Shown: positions 8,878 to 18,308, counted from the first letter of the stretch. The stretch: 64,000 nt of DNA from Halomonas sp. UBA3074 (GCF_002366715.1 NZ_DFBS01000003.1:50975-114974); one strand, 5' to 3'. Numbers and translations are program-made. Notes: generated by a model not told the origin, from the letters alone.

Positions 8878-9882
8878 CTAGCCGTTTAGCTTAACCAACA
8901 TCTTGCCAGTATTGTCGCCTTCAAATAACGCCAGGAATGCCTCTGGCGTGCTCTCTAAGCCCTCTTTCACGGTCTCTTTATAAACCAGTTTGCCAGCGGC
9001 GACTTGGGGGGCCACTTCGTTTAAGAAGTAAGGGTAGCTCGACCAGTGATCCGCCACGATAAACCCCTGCATTTTGGCTTTTCGTATTACCAGCTGCGAC
9101 AGGTTGCTGGGGCCGGGAGATGGTTTTTCAGCGTTGTAACTTTCGATCATACCGCACACAGCGATTCTGGCACCTTCGTTTAACTGACTGAGGGCGGCTT
9201 CCAGACAAATACCCCCCACGTTCTCGTAATACACATCAATGCCATTGGGGCTGGCAAGCTTGATGGCGTCGCTGAGCTCCTGCGCATTACGATCACGATA
9301 GCTAACCGGCTCAACCCCCAAGGATTCGAGCCAAGCGAGCTTGTGGGCCGCGCCCGCAATGCCCACGACATGGCAGCCTTTTGCTTTGGCTAATTGTACT
9401 GCCAGCGAACCAACGGCACCGCTGGCCGCACTGACCAGCACGTTATCGCCCGGCTTGCACTCTGCAATCAAATTGAGGCCGGTCCAGGCGGTCATGCCGG
9501 GCATGCCTAGCACACCCAGGTAAGCCTGCTCCGGAACATCAAGGTCGGGTAATGGCGTCACCCCTTGGGCAGGCAGTTGGGCAATATCACGCCAGCCGCC
9601 CATGTGGCTGACGCGATCACCCACCTTGAGACTTGCGTCATTGGATTCGATTACTTCGCCAATGGCGCCGCCTTCCATGGGTTTGCCGAGCTCGAACGGT
9701 TCTACGTAAGTGCGAACGCCGCTCATACGGCCGCGCATGTACGGGTCCACGGAGAGCCAGTGGTTACGAATGCGTACTTCGCCGTTGGCTAAGTCAGGTA
9801 AGGTCTGCTTTTCAAGGGAAAACAGAGCGCGGTCGGGTAGGCCGCGGGGATAATCGGTAAGCGTATAAAACTGTGACTGCAT
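8878..9882 (-). CDS. NADP-dependent oxidoreductase, CurA/YncB-like MDR family
   Basis: A 334-residue zinc-free medium-chain reductase. The N-terminal GroES-like part contains NHWLSVDPYMRGRM and the Rossmann part holds SAASGAVGSLAVQLAKAKG (cofactor loop) and YYENVGG. This pattern is typical of prostaglandin reductase/leukotriene-like alkenal reductases and E. coli CurA, which reduce activated double bonds with NADPH. The length is normal. It is interesting that E. coli also carries curA (yncB) beside yncD; here one gene (gcd) separates them. The physiological substrate is unknown. Confidence 0.87.
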   Translation of the reverse strand: MQSQFYTLTDYPRGLPDRALFSLEKQTLPDLANGEVRIRNHWLSVDPYMRGRMSGVRTYVEPFELGKPMEGGAIGEVIESNDASLKVGDRVSHMGGWRDIAQLPAQGVTPLPDLDVPEQAYLGVLGMPGMTAWTGLNLIAECKPGDNVLVSAASGAVGSLAVQLAKAKGCHVVGIAGAAHKLAWLESLGVEPVSYRDRNAQELSDAIKLASPNGIDVYYENVGGICLEAALSQLNEGARIAVCGMIESYNAEKPSPGPSNLSQLVIRKAKMQGFIVADHWSSYPYFLNEVAPQVAAGKLVYKETVKEGLESTPEAFLALFEGDNTGKMLVKLNG

Positions 9883-10012
9883 AAATGCCTCCTGCCATTA
9901 CTTCGCGTATTGAATAACGCATGGGTCAATCCTTGCAGCATAGAGACCATTAGCGTGCTTGCAAGTTCGCCGCCATTGCAGAAAGCACCAAGAGAAAAAA
10001 CGCCCAAAAGAA

Positions 10013-10040
10013 ACAGGGCGGCCATTGCTGGTCGCCCTGT
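10013..10040 (-). terminator. Terminator of the RlpA-like gene
   Basis: ACAGGGCGGCCA pairs with TGGTCGCCCTGT around a 4-base loop. On the minus strand it is followed by a T-rich tract (TTTCTTTTGGGCGTTTTTT), about 90 bases past the rlpA-like stop. Confidence 0.75.
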
Positions 10041-10128
10041 ATTTATTGAGTGGCACTATTTTGACTGGTTTACTGTCGCATTAATTAGGCTAAGGGGTAT
10101 CACACACCAACCAAGAATGTGTTATCCG

Positions 10129-10509
10129 TTAATCCAACAGCGTTACCATAACCGGTGCTGTACCGCGGCGGAGCATGCCAAGCTTCACTGCCGCGCGTTT
10201 GGATAAATCAATAATGCGCCCTTGAACGAAGGGGCCGCGGTCATTGATCAATACTTCTACTTCTTGCCCCGTGTCCGGGCGCGTCACCAACACCTTCGAG
10301 CCAAACGGCAAGCTGGGGTGGGCGGCGGTCAGTGCCTGCTGATCGAAGGGCTCTCCACTGGCTGTGGTCGCGCCTTGAAAGCGGTCACTGTAAAAGGAGG
10401 CAACGCCTTCCTGTGTTTCTGTTTCATGTGCAAACGCACTATTGGCAGCACTACAAACCACCACTGCTGCCAAACAAATCGTTCGGATCAGTCGTTTTTG
10501 GGCTCCCAT
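10129..10509 (-). CDS. RlpA-like double-psi beta-barrel protein
   Basis: A 126-residue exported protein: signal peptide to about residue 27 (cleavage near AFA/HE), then one DPBB domain with ASFYSDRFQG, TASGEPFD, AAHPSLPFGS and INDRGPF followed by RIIDLSKRAA, the pattern of the RlpA septal lytic transglycosylase domain. It is much shorter than full RlpA, which adds a SPOR domain, so this is a short paralogue. It is not obviously a lipoprotein (no lipobox Cys at the cleavage site). It likely acts on peptidoglycan, in particular denuded glycans, but activity is inferred. Confidence 0.85.
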   Translation of the reverse strand: MGAQKRLIRTICLAAVVVCSAANSAFAHETETQEGVASFYSDRFQGATTASGEPFDQQALTAAHPSLPFGSKVLVTRPDTGQEVEVLINDRGPFVQGRIIDLSKRAAVKLGMLRRGTAPVMVTLLD

Positions 10510-10833
10510 AGGAGTACCTCAGTTTCGCGTATTACGGATCCCGCATTCTTCGATGAGGTGCCGAGTAGGCATTGCGATACTACCCTTGTCGTTGCGGGTC
10601 AGCAAGCTTTGAGAAGATCGGCGCTGTTAGGTTCAATTTCAAGATTTTTAAAACGCTATGTACGTAGCGTTGAGTTTCAGCGACTTAGCGCCCCACGGGT
10701 TACGTTAGTCAAAAAAGCGTTTTGTGCAATGCGGTATTTTTATGAAACGCTCACTTGAATTCGTTAAGCGTCATATAATCACGTTTGCTTAATTTATTAA
10801 TGATTGTCATTACGGCTTAACAAGGAATCGCTC
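10510..10833. other. Intergenic region between divergent genes
   Basis: About 320 bases separating the rlpA-like gene from the PPC-repeat gene. It is AT-rich near 10770-10805 and contains AAGGA at 10823 for the downstream gene. No further gene or repeat was recognised. Confidence 0.5.
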
Positions 10834-11958
10834 ATGACTAAATCTGCTTCGCTAGCGTTTGTATTGGTGGCTCTTGGGGGCGCTGCCGTCGGCTTTTTCG
10901 CCGCTCAGGCGTTGCCTCTAAACGGGAACATGGCGGAAAAGGCGACCATCGAAAACGCTGAAACGACGGATCAGCCAGCGGTCGCCGAGGCTATTGTGGG
11001 GTTGGAACGGCTCGCGCTAGCGGAGCGCACACGCGGAGAAATAACCTCGGCGAGCGAACTGAACGGTAACGATGGCAGCCGCTTTATGCGCTATGCCATC
11101 GCCTTGGAAGCGGATGAGATCGTCGAAATCGCTCTCGACGGTGCCTTGCAGGGCGTCGTGGCGCTTTATGATGACCAGCTCCAGTTGCTCGATAATGCGC
11201 CTGTGGTGCGCCATCGAGTCGAGGAGAGCGGTGACTATGTGGTGGTGGTGAGCGGTGCGGATGCTCATAGCTACGGCCCGTTTAGCGTGAATAGCCGACG
11301 GGTAGAGCTCACCGATGCCGACACGGTGACCGTCGGTGAGCCCATCGACAGCTGGCTGCAGGGCGATGCACATGAAATAACGCTCACTATAGAAGAAGCA
11401 GGGCTTTATCAGATTGAAATGCGCTCTGATGACTTTGACCCCTACCTGGAAGTGGCAGGCCCCAGTGGTTATGCCCGTGAAGATGATGACAGCGCCGGTG
11501 ACTTAGATGCCCGCATTGCTGATTTTCTTGCGCCCGGTGAATACACGCTGACCGCGCGCAGTGCCTACGGTGACGGCAATGGTGTCTATACGCTGACCGT
11601 TGAGCCCCATGAGTTACCCGGCGATGGCGAGCTACGCAACGATGGCCCGCTTACCGCGGATGAATCGCTCAATGGCTGGTATAGCGGCGAGCCGCTGACC
11701 TACCAGTTGGATGTGGAAGAGAGCTCGTTAGTCACCTTGGAAATGCGCTCCGCTGATTTTGATACCTTCATTGAGATTAGTGGCCAAGGGGTGGCCGCCA
11801 GTGACGACGATGGTGCAGGCGGCACCGACTCGCGCCTTCAAGAGCAACTGCTGCCGGGCACGTACACCGTCAGTGCAAGCGGCTTTAGCGCTACCGGTAG
11901 CGGTTTGTTTGAGCTAAGCGTTGAGATGGAGCCGACGGATATCCCTCCCGAGCTATAA
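10834..11958 (+). CDS. Exported protein with three PPC-like beta-sandwich repeats
   Basis: A 374-residue protein that starts with an N-terminal hydrophobic segment (residues ~6-25, signal peptide or anchor). The remainder falls into three units of about 100 residues. Two of them are closely parallel: LTIEEAGLYQIEMRSDDFDPYLEV with LAPGEYTLTARS, and LDVEESSLVTLEMRSADFDTFIEI with LLPGTYTVSAS. Each has an acidic loop (REDDDSAGDLDARI; SDDDGAGGTDSRL). This is the layout of bacterial pre-peptidase C-terminal (PPC) domains, often Ca-binding, but no protease domain is attached. AAGGA at 10823 supports the ATG at 10834. The function is unknown. Confidence 0.75.
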   Translation: MTKSASLAFVLVALGGAAVGFFAAQALPLNGNMAEKATIENAETTDQPAVAEAIVGLERLALAERTRGEITSASELNGNDGSRFMRYAIALEADEIVEIALDGALQGVVALYDDQLQLLDNAPVVRHRVEESGDYVVVVSGADAHSYGPFSVNSRRVELTDADTVTVGEPIDSWLQGDAHEITLTIEEAGLYQIEMRSDDFDPYLEVAGPSGYAREDDDSAGDLDARIADFLAPGEYTLTARSAYGDGNGVYTLTVEPHELPGDGELRNDGPLTADESLNGWYSGEPLTYQLDVEESSLVTLEMRSADFDTFIEISGQGVAASDDDGAGGTDSRLQEQLLPGTYTVSASGFSATGSGLFELSVEMEPTDIPPEL

Positions 11959-11984
11959 ACATTGACCGTTCGTTAGTGAGCATG

Positions 11985-12015
11985 ACGCGCCTATCGCGAA
12001 TAGTGATAGGCGCGT
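11985..12015 (+). terminator. Terminator after the PPC-repeat gene
   Basis: ACGCGCCTATC pairs perfectly with GATAGGCGCGT, 27 bases after the stop, followed by a short TTATGTTT tract. Confidence 0.7.
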
Positions 12016-12226
12016 TTATGTTTCCGCCGTTCGCTCAGCATTACGCAGTAGGCTTTAGGTCAGTTGACACGTTACAAACCTGACGAGCCGCTGTGGCTTC
12101 ACCGAATGGCTAATTATCCCGGTAAATCTATGCAAACCAGCTAGGCTAAAAAGGCATTGCCGAGCGCGCACGTTGCCGCTGCTTTAGCCGTGCATTCTGC
12201 ACTTTATCAATAGGCATGGATCGCTT

Positions 12227-12691
12227 ATGAACCAACAAATCAAAACACGCCGTTCAGCACGTTTAATGGTGGTCGACCCGCAAGGGCGCCTGCTGCTTTT
12301 TCGTTACCATGATGAACATCAAGCCCCTTTTTGGGCCACCGTTGGCGGTGAAGTGCTTGAGGGGGAGGATTATCCAAGCACCGCTATCCGGGAGCTAAAA
12401 GAGGAAACCGGCCTTACTTGTCCCATCGGCCCCTTGCTGCGCGAACGAGATGACATCTACGCCGTGGCGCGCTCTACCCCCGCCCGCTGGTTGGAGCGCT
12501 ACTTCTTGGTGCGTTGCCCGCCAACGGAGGATATCTCTAACATTCACTGGAGCGATGAAGAGCACTCGACGATCCAGGCTTGGCACTGGTGGACACTGGA
12601 AGAGATGCGCGAGGCTGATTCAGCGTTGTTCAAGCCTAATTGGTTGACGGAGTTGCTCGACGACATTTTGCAGAGTGAGCCAGCGCTTTAA
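12227..12691 (+). CDS. Nudix hydrolase
   Basis: A 154-residue protein with a complete Nudix box: Gly41, Glu47, Arg55-Glu56 and Glu59-Glu60 in the order GX5EX7REUXEEXGU. The box lies early (residues 41-63), and the protein ends soon after a tryptophan-rich segment (IQAWHWWTLEEM). It should cleave a nucleoside diphosphate linked to another moiety in the cytoplasm with Mg2+. The substrate cannot be predicted. The upstream 210 bases hold no gene. Confidence 0.88.
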   Translation: MNQQIKTRRSARLMVVDPQGRLLLFRYHDEHQAPFWATVGGEVLEGEDYPSTAIRELKEETGLTCPIGPLLRERDDIYAVARSTPARWLERYFLVRCPPTEDISNIHWSDEEHSTIQAWHWWTLEEMREADSALFKPNWLTELLDDILQSEPAL

Positions 12692-12719
12692 TCACCGAAC
12701 GCCCTCGCGTTACATCCGC

Positions 12720-13598
12720 TTAGCGGCCAGCTTTGAGGCAGCCGACCACCACCAGTACCGCCGCCGTGGGTAAGCGCCAATCGAGCACGCTCATTCCGGC
12801 AATGACCAGTAATAGGGCGGCGAGTACGGGTACGCCATACGCTAAGCTGCCCACTAAGCTGGCGTGCCCCCAGCGCAGTGCTTTGTCCCACGCCACCATG
12901 GCCACGCCGTAGGGGCCTAACCCCAGTGCAATGCCCGCCAGCAAGGCTTCACCACTGGGTAAAGGCAATGGGCCTTCCAGGAGTAGGCTGGCGGCTACGG
13001 CAATCGCGCAGGCAATCAGCAGCAGTCGCGGCAGGAGTGGCGCCAGGGCTAACGGGGCCGTCTCACTGAGCCACGAATAGAGTGCCCAGCAGCAGGCAGC
13101 CAGCAGTGCCAGTGCGTAACCCGTGGTGGCGCCACCTAAACCACCGCTGGTGGCTTGAGGAATTAGCAGCAGTGCCGCGCCTGAAAACGCAATCAGCGCG
13201 CCTAGAACCCCCGCGATGCGCAGGTGACCAAAGCGGCTCCATTGGCTAAGCAGAACGAATAACACAGGCCACGTGTAGGTAATCAGCGCGGCCTCGGCTG
13301 CTGGCGCGAGCCGCATGCCAATAAAATAGCTACTGACAGCGCCAAAAATAAGTAACGGAATGCCCACCCAGACACTTATCTGCCAAACCGCGCCGCTGGC
13401 AGCAACATTGACGCGGCGGCTCAGTGGCAGCGTTGCTAGCGCCCCCGCAAGCAGTGTTACGGCGGTTAGCTGTAAAGGCGGTGTCGCCTTGGTAAACGCT
13501 GCGAGCAGCGGCGCTGCGCTCCACAGCATCACGGCCACTAACGCCGCACCAACACTGTACCAACGTGGAAAAAGGGCGGGGGAGTGAACGCGATGCAT
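12720..13598 (-). CDS. DMT-superfamily exporter (EamA type, YddG-like)
   Basis: A 292-residue membrane protein with about ten hydrophobic helices and two EamA halves. Conserved spots include WSAAPLLAA in the first helix, LITYTWPVLFVLLS in the first half and GPYGVAMVAWDKALRWG in the second. This arrangement resembles the aromatic amino acid exporter YddG. The start at 13598 has AAGGAGAT seven bases upstream; the ORF runs eight codons further without a ribosome site. A LysR regulator is divergent, 101 bases away, and probably controls it. The substrate is inferred to be an amino acid or related metabolite. Confidence 0.82.
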   Translation of the reverse strand: MHRVHSPALFPRWYSVGAALVAVMLWSAAPLLAAFTKATPPLQLTAVTLLAGALATLPLSRRVNVAASGAVWQISVWVGIPLLIFGAVSSYFIGMRLAPAAEAALITYTWPVLFVLLSQWSRFGHLRIAGVLGALIAFSGAALLLIPQATSGGLGGATTGYALALLAACCWALYSWLSETAPLALAPLLPRLLLIACAIAVAASLLLEGPLPLPSGEALLAGIALGLGPYGVAMVAWDKALRWGHASLVGSLAYGVPVLAALLLVIAGMSVLDWRLPTAAVLVVVGCLKAGR

Positions 13599-13661
13599 GG
13601 GAGATCTCCTTGATTTGAGCATGTGCCGAGCAGCATACTCATCATCAATGCATCACAATAT

Positions 13662-13677
13662 CGATCTTTTATGATCG
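13662..13677. promoter_or_regulatory. Candidate LysR operator (CGATC-N6-GATCG)
   Basis: A perfect interrupted palindrome CGATC TTTTAT GATCG lies in the short region between the divergent DMT exporter and LysR genes, 23 bases before the regulator start. Symmetry, AT-rich centre and location fit a LysR-type binding site. Confidence 0.5.
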
Positions 13678-13699
13678 TTTTGATCAAGAATGGTGATAT

Positions 13700-14569
13700 A
13701 TGCGTGCGCCTACCTTAGACCTAACCCTGCTGCGTACCCTGGTGGCCATTGCGGATACCGGCAGTGTGACCGCCGCCGCCAAACGCTTGGCGTATACGCA
13801 GTCTACAGTGAGCATGCAGTTGCAAAGGCTGGAGGCGCAGTTATCGCTAACACTGCACGAGCGGGAAGGGCGGCGAATACGCTTTACCTCGGAAGGGGAG
13901 CGGTTACTCAATCATGCTCGGCGGCTGTTGGCACTTAATGATGAAGCATGGAGTGATATGCAGGCGCGCCAGGTGACCGGTGATCTAACGCTGGGCATAC
14001 CGGAAGATTACGCCTCGCTGCTGCCCTCGGTGTTTGCTTACTTTCATCAGCTCTACCCGGCGGTGGGGCTCAAGGTGATTTGCGGCACCAGTGCCCATCT
14101 TGTGGAACAAGTAAAAGCCAAAGCGCTGGATCTCGCGCTGGTGACACGACAACGCAATTCGCCGGGGGGCGATGTCATCCGTCGAGAGCCGTTATTGTGG
14201 GCCGTTGGAATGCACCAGCAGCCACTGTTAAGCGACCCATTGCCGTTAGCACTGTATTCACCGGGAGCGGATGTGTTCCGGGAAGTGGCCGAGCAGGCGT
14301 TGCAAGCAGCAGGGCGGAGCTGGCGCGTTGCATATACCAGCCAATCCATGGCTGGCCTGGCACCGATCGTGACCGCCGGATTGGCCATCGTGGTGGTGAC
14401 CCGCAGCATGTTGACCCCGGCGCTTAGGCCGCTGGACGAGAGCAGCGGGCTGCCCGCCCTACCGATGATTGAACTGGCGCTTCACCGGGCGCCGCATCGT
14501 CCTTCAGAGCCTGCGCGTCGATTGGGTGAGTTAATCCGTGAGCAGTTAGCCGCGCCAGATCAAGGCTAA
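13700..14569 (+). CDS. LysR-family transcriptional regulator
   Basis: A 289-residue regulator. The N-terminal winged helix-turn-helix (residues ~6-65) has the canonical LRTLVAIADTGSVTAAAKRL and TQSTVSMQLQRLE; the rest is a periplasmic-binding-protein-like effector domain. The divergent neighbour is a DMT exporter, so it probably senses that exporter's substrate. No clear ribosome site precedes the ATG beyond GGTGATAT. The following 250 bases contain only very short frames and no recognisable gene. Confidence 0.88.
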   Translation: MRAPTLDLTLLRTLVAIADTGSVTAAAKRLAYTQSTVSMQLQRLEAQLSLTLHEREGRRIRFTSEGERLLNHARRLLALNDEAWSDMQARQVTGDLTLGIPEDYASLLPSVFAYFHQLYPAVGLKVICGTSAHLVEQVKAKALDLALVTRQRNSPGGDVIRREPLLWAVGMHQQPLLSDPLPLALYSPGADVFREVAEQALQAAGRSWRVAYTSQSMAGLAPIVTAGLAIVVVTRSMLTPALRPLDESSGLPALPMIELALHRAPHRPSEPARRLGELIREQLAAPDQG

Positions 14570-14821
14570 TAGAGCGGCCAGTTCAGTGAGGCGGTCTTCA
14601 TTAACGTTCTTGGCCGAAGTAAAACCCTCATCGTTAGATAAATTGTTAGGTAAGATGAGTAGCAGCGCGGCTAGCCCTGTAGGCGTTTTCAACGTCATAA
14701 AGGCAAAATGCTCTATGAAGTAACGCTTAACGAAGAGGGCCGTGAGGTGCTTTAATCAGCGTAAGGGAACGTTACTGACTAGACTACAAAGCAAATGAAT
14801 TTGCTGTTAGGAGCACTTTAC

Positions 14822-15379
14822 ATGCATGAACTGGATCATTACATCTACCCGCACCGAGTGCTGCACTGGCTCGTCGCGGGCGCGGTGTTGCTCTCATTGG
14901 CCAGCGGCTTAACGTTAGGCTTTCTGGGGTTTGAGCGCACCGTTGCGTTGGTAGGCAACACGTTGACGAACTTGCTGTATACCAGTCATAAAACACTCGG
15001 CGTGTTGATATTACTGCTGATGACGCTGCGTATTATCACCCGACTGGCGTTCGTAGTGCCTGACCACGAGCCCCCGTTAAATGCATTCGAGCGTATCGTC
15101 AGCACCAGCGTGCACCATCTACTCTACTTAGCGCTTATTATTATGCCGCTATTGGGGTGGGCCGCCACGGCTAGCGGCGGCTTTCCGGTAGAGTTTTTCC
15201 ACTGGCACTTACCCGGCTTGCTGACTGAGCGTGAACAGCTTTCTGAGCAGCTGTTTATGTGGCATGAGCGGCTAGGCTGGATCATTTTAGGCTTGGTGGT
15301 ACTCCATGTGGCGGGCGCGATGTTCCACTGGAAAATTAAGCGCGACAACGTGATGAAGCGCATGAGCTTGTTTGATTGA
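14822..15379 (+). CDS. Cytochrome b561 family protein
   Basis: A 185-residue inner-membrane diheme cytochrome with four helices. Candidate heme-ligand histidines are in YPHRVLHWLVAG (helix 1), TSHKTLG (helix 2), HHLLYLALIIMPLLGW (helix 3) and LHVAGAMFHW (helix 4). It is of the CybB/YceJ type. TTAGGAG eight bases before the ATG at 14822 supports this start over the in-frame ATG at 14795. It probably moves electrons between quinol and a periplasmic acceptor; the partner is not evident nearby. It is convergent with the cyclase gene, with 4 bases between the stops. Confidence 0.87.
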   Translation: MHELDHYIYPHRVLHWLVAGAVLLSLASGLTLGFLGFERTVALVGNTLTNLLYTSHKTLGVLILLLMTLRIITRLAFVVPDHEPPLNAFERIVSTSVHHLLYLALIIMPLLGWAATASGGFPVEFFHWHLPGLLTEREQLSEQLFMWHERLGWIILGLVVLHVAGAMFHWKIKRDNVMKRMSLFD

Positions 15380-15383
15380 CGGG

Positions 15384-17192
15384 CTAAACACTCGCCGAGC
15401 CGTAGCGAAAGCAGGCTGCCGCTTGGCGTGATTTATCGGCATACATATGGCTGTCGGCTTCGCGCAGCAAACTCTCAAAAGTGGCATTCTCTGAACCGGA
15501 GCAGAGACTGATTCCAATACTTGCGCTAACGCTGACACGTTCCCCACAGGGAAGCTTGATCGGTGAGCGTATGGCTTGGTCAATGCGAGCCACGATAGGT
15601 GCCAGCACATCGTCGGACGCTATATTCTCCATAATAATAATGAACTCGTCGCCTCCAAACCGGGCGCAGTAGTCATTGTCGCGCGCTAAATGCGCGATAC
15701 GCTTGGCAACTTTTTGTAAAACAAAGTCCCCCGCTTCGTGGCCATAGCAATCATTGATCGGTTTAAAGCGGTCCAGGTCGAGCATGAGCAGCGCCAGGCA
15801 CTGCTCATGCTTTCGATTGCGTTCCAGCGCGCTTTCGGTGGCACGCATCAATCCATGACGATTTAACAAACCGGTCAATACGTCATAATTGGCTAAATGC
15901 TCAAGTGCCTTAGTGCGAGCAGCCACTTTCTGTTCTAGCGCGGCCTCTTGCTTCTTAAGTGCTGCCAGTACGGCGGATTGCGCGCGCTCTTTTTGCCGTT
16001 TCAGCTTGTTAAAGCGCGATGCCAGGGCAAACGAGAGCAGCAGCATTTCCAACGCTGAGCCAATTTGAATACCGTATAAAGTAATGAAATTGGCGGGAAG
16101 CAGGCTGAGGTTACGTAGCGCGAAGACGCCAGCGCCGAGTAAAAATAGCGACCACGCAAACACAAACAGCCGAGCACTGGGCACGCGACGTAAGCTGCAG
16201 TAGCTGCCGCAGAGCAGTAGCAACAATGCGGCCGTAAACCCCGTCACATCCATCAGATAAAGGGCCGAAGGGATGGGCAGGAACAGCGTGGCAAATACGG
16301 CTAACCAGCAGTAGCGACGAAAGTGGCTTAATACCCGATGCCAGCGGGGGCTATAGGTCTCTGTGTTTAAAAAGCTTTGTGCAAACAGAGTGGCCATGGT
16401 GGAGGCGAAGGTAAAACCGAGTGCTACCAAGCGTGCGGTATTCTCGCCTAGAAAGCTCCAAAACATTAGTGTGCCAATGCCGTTAAAGGTAAAAATGGCC
16501 ACACCAAAGCCAGCGACAAAAAGTGAGTAGTGCAGAAATACGCGCTCTTTTAAGCCGAAAAAGAGCAGTAAGTTATATAAGCCCAACGCTAACAACATGC
16601 CAAAATAACTGGCTAGCCAGAAATTGTGACGATCATTTTGGACATAAAACGTATTGGGTTTTATGACGTTGAAGCTCAGCATTTTACTGCCTGAGGCAGC
16701 CACGTGGATAAACAGCGTGACGCGCTCGTTGGCCGCCAGTTCCAAGGGGAAAACCGCCTGACGATGAGCGAGTGCCCGCTGTTCGACCGGTACGGCGCTA
16801 CCGCTGCGCTGTGCAACAATGCCCTGTTGGCGCAGTGTGTAAAGCGTCACGTAATCTAGAAAAGGGTACTCAAACTGCACTAACCAGCGCTGGGGGGCTG
16901 ATGCGCCATTATGGAGTTCGGTTTTTAACCACACATCACTTTGAGTGTAACCGAAGTTTAAATCCTCAGCGTGATGCGCTTGCTCAAATTCGGGTGGATC
17001 AGCAAGTAGTTTTTCTAACGTGATTGCTTTATTAGTGGCGTGCCAATATTCACTATTAGCGCTAAGCGAGTAGCTCGCCTGATGGGGCGATAGCGAAAGG
17101 AATGCGTTTGCCTGTGCAAACGGCATCCAGTATCCAGCTAGCAGCAGCATAAGGCAGGTGTAAACACCCGCCGTAAAACGTCGAGCATGCAT
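15384..17192 (-). CDS. Diguanylate cyclase with 7TMR-DISM sensory module
   Basis: A 602-residue sensor. It has a signal peptide, a periplasmic DISM-type beta domain (residues ~35-170, YTQSDVWLKTEL), a seven-helix membrane block (~190-385), a short coiled coil (KRQKERAQSAVLAALKKQEAALEQ region) and a C-terminal GGDEF domain. The active motif GGDEF is intact. An inhibitory I-site RDND (RxxD) lies five residues before it, so product feedback is expected. It should make cyclic-di-GMP from two GTP in response to an extracytoplasmic ligand. No EAL domain is present. It is a single gene. Confidence 0.92.
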   Translation of the reverse strand: MHARRFTAGVYTCLMLLLAGYWMPFAQANAFLSLSPHQASYSLSANSEYWHATNKAITLEKLLADPPEFEQAHHAEDLNFGYTQSDVWLKTELHNGASAPQRWLVQFEYPFLDYVTLYTLRQQGIVAQRSGSAVPVEQRALAHRQAVFPLELAANERVTLFIHVAASGSKMLSFNVIKPNTFYVQNDRHNFWLASYFGMLLALGLYNLLLFFGLKERVFLHYSLFVAGFGVAIFTFNGIGTLMFWSFLGENTARLVALGFTFASTMATLFAQSFLNTETYSPRWHRVLSHFRRYCWLAVFATLFLPIPSALYLMDVTGFTAALLLLLCGSYCSLRRVPSARLFVFAWSLFLLGAGVFALRNLSLLPANFITLYGIQIGSALEMLLLSFALASRFNKLKRQKERAQSAVLAALKKQEAALEQKVAARTKALEHLANYDVLTGLLNRHGLMRATESALERNRKHEQCLALLMLDLDRFKPINDCYGHEAGDFVLQKVAKRIAHLARDNDYCARFGGDEFIIIMENIASDDVLAPIVARIDQAIRSPIKLPCGERVSVSASIGISLCSGSENATFESLLREADSHMYADKSRQAAACFRYGSASV

Positions 17193-17371
17193 AGAGCATC
17201 GCTTTTTTAGTTTTTATCCCGTCTTTATTCCCTGGGTTCCCTTACCGCTGCCAGGGGCCGCTCATCGCTGTAGCCGCTCGAAAAACGTTATCACCGAATT
17301 TTTCTGTGCTGTTTGATAAGCCACTATAGTGTAGCCGGATTTTAAAAAGTCACTGTTTAAAAGGCTCATAC

Positions 17372-18238
17372 TTAATAATTGATATGTTGAAAATGGTGGG
17401 TAAGCCGTTGAATTATTTCTCCACTGTGGCGCCAAAAATGCCAATAAAGAGGCACTGATAAATAATGGCTTGGCGCCACGCTGACCAGTTGGCCGCTTTG
17501 CATGAGTGCCTTTGTCTGCAGCTGCGGCATCATGCCGTAACCCATCCCCGCCGCGGCTAAGCGGACAAAACCTTCTGACGAGGGGCAGAGGTGATAAGGA
17601 AAGTGGCCTTGAAAACCAAACAGCGCCATAAACCGATGCTGCAATTGGTCGTGAGGGCCAAACACGATGGCCGGTGCACGCTGAAAATTCGCCAGGGTGG
17701 GGCCATCCGAAAAGTAGCGCTCAACATATTCAGGGGTTGCCAGGGGATGGTAGCGCATTTCCCCTAACGCTACGCAGCGCGCCCCGGCAATGGGTTGCGG
17801 GGTGGCGCATAGGCAGGCGGCGACATCGCCATCGCGCATTCGCTTGAGTCCGACATCCTGGTCTTCGATCACGAGGTCCAGTAGTACGCCTTCCTGCTGA
17901 CAAATGGCGGCGACCGCCTCGGCCCACCAAGTGACTAGGCTGTCGGCATTGATGGCAATGCGCAGGCGTGGCGCTTGATCATCCAAGGTGGGCAGAGAGC
18001 CCCGCAAATCGCGCTCTAATAGCTGTACCTGCTGATAGTGGGTTAACAGCCGCTGGCCTGCCGGTGTAGGGGCTAAGTGAGGATGGCGCACCAACACAGG
18101 CTGGCCCAAGCGAATCTCCAGCGCTTTAATGCGCTGAGACACGGCCGATTGAGAAAGCCCCAGCACATCACCTGCGCGCTCAAAACCACCACACTCCACC
18201 ACGGTCGCCAAGGCATGAAGCAGTTTGTAATCCAGCAT
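17372..18238 (-). CDS. argP: ArgP-type LysR regulator of basic amino acid export
   Basis: A 288-residue LysR protein whose sequence follows ArgP/LysG: GGFERAGDVL and SQSAVSQRIKALE in the DNA-binding domain, INADSLVTWW at the start of the effector domain, PSSEGFVRLAAAG and WHFWRHSGE near the end. ArgP senses lysine and arginine and activates the exporter gene argO (lysE). That gene is present in this window but 7.5 kb away at 25737, in divergent orientation, with a siderophore block between them. The ATG at 18238 gives the standard length. Confidence 0.85.
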   Translation of the reverse strand: MLDYKLLHALATVVECGGFERAGDVLGLSQSAVSQRIKALEIRLGQPVLVRHPHLAPTPAGQRLLTHYQQVQLLERDLRGSLPTLDDQAPRLRIAINADSLVTWWAEAVAAICQQEGVLLDLVIEDQDVGLKRMRDGDVAACLCATPQPIAGARCVALGEMRYHPLATPEYVERYFSDGPTLANFQRAPAIVFGPHDQLQHRFMALFGFQGHFPYHLCPSSEGFVRLAAAGMGYGMMPQLQTKALMQSGQLVSVAPSHYLSVPLYWHFWRHSGEIIQRLTHHFQHINY

Positions 18239-18308
18239 GGTGATTTTCCAAGCTTATAAAGGTAGTGACGTTAATCAAAAACCGGTAATGAAACAAATGC
18301 ATTCCAAA

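Noticed and set aside
14656..14755. Very short frames of 15-22 codons between the LysR gene and cytochrome b561
   Set aside because: No ribosome site, no similarity and no paralogue; treated as non-coding.
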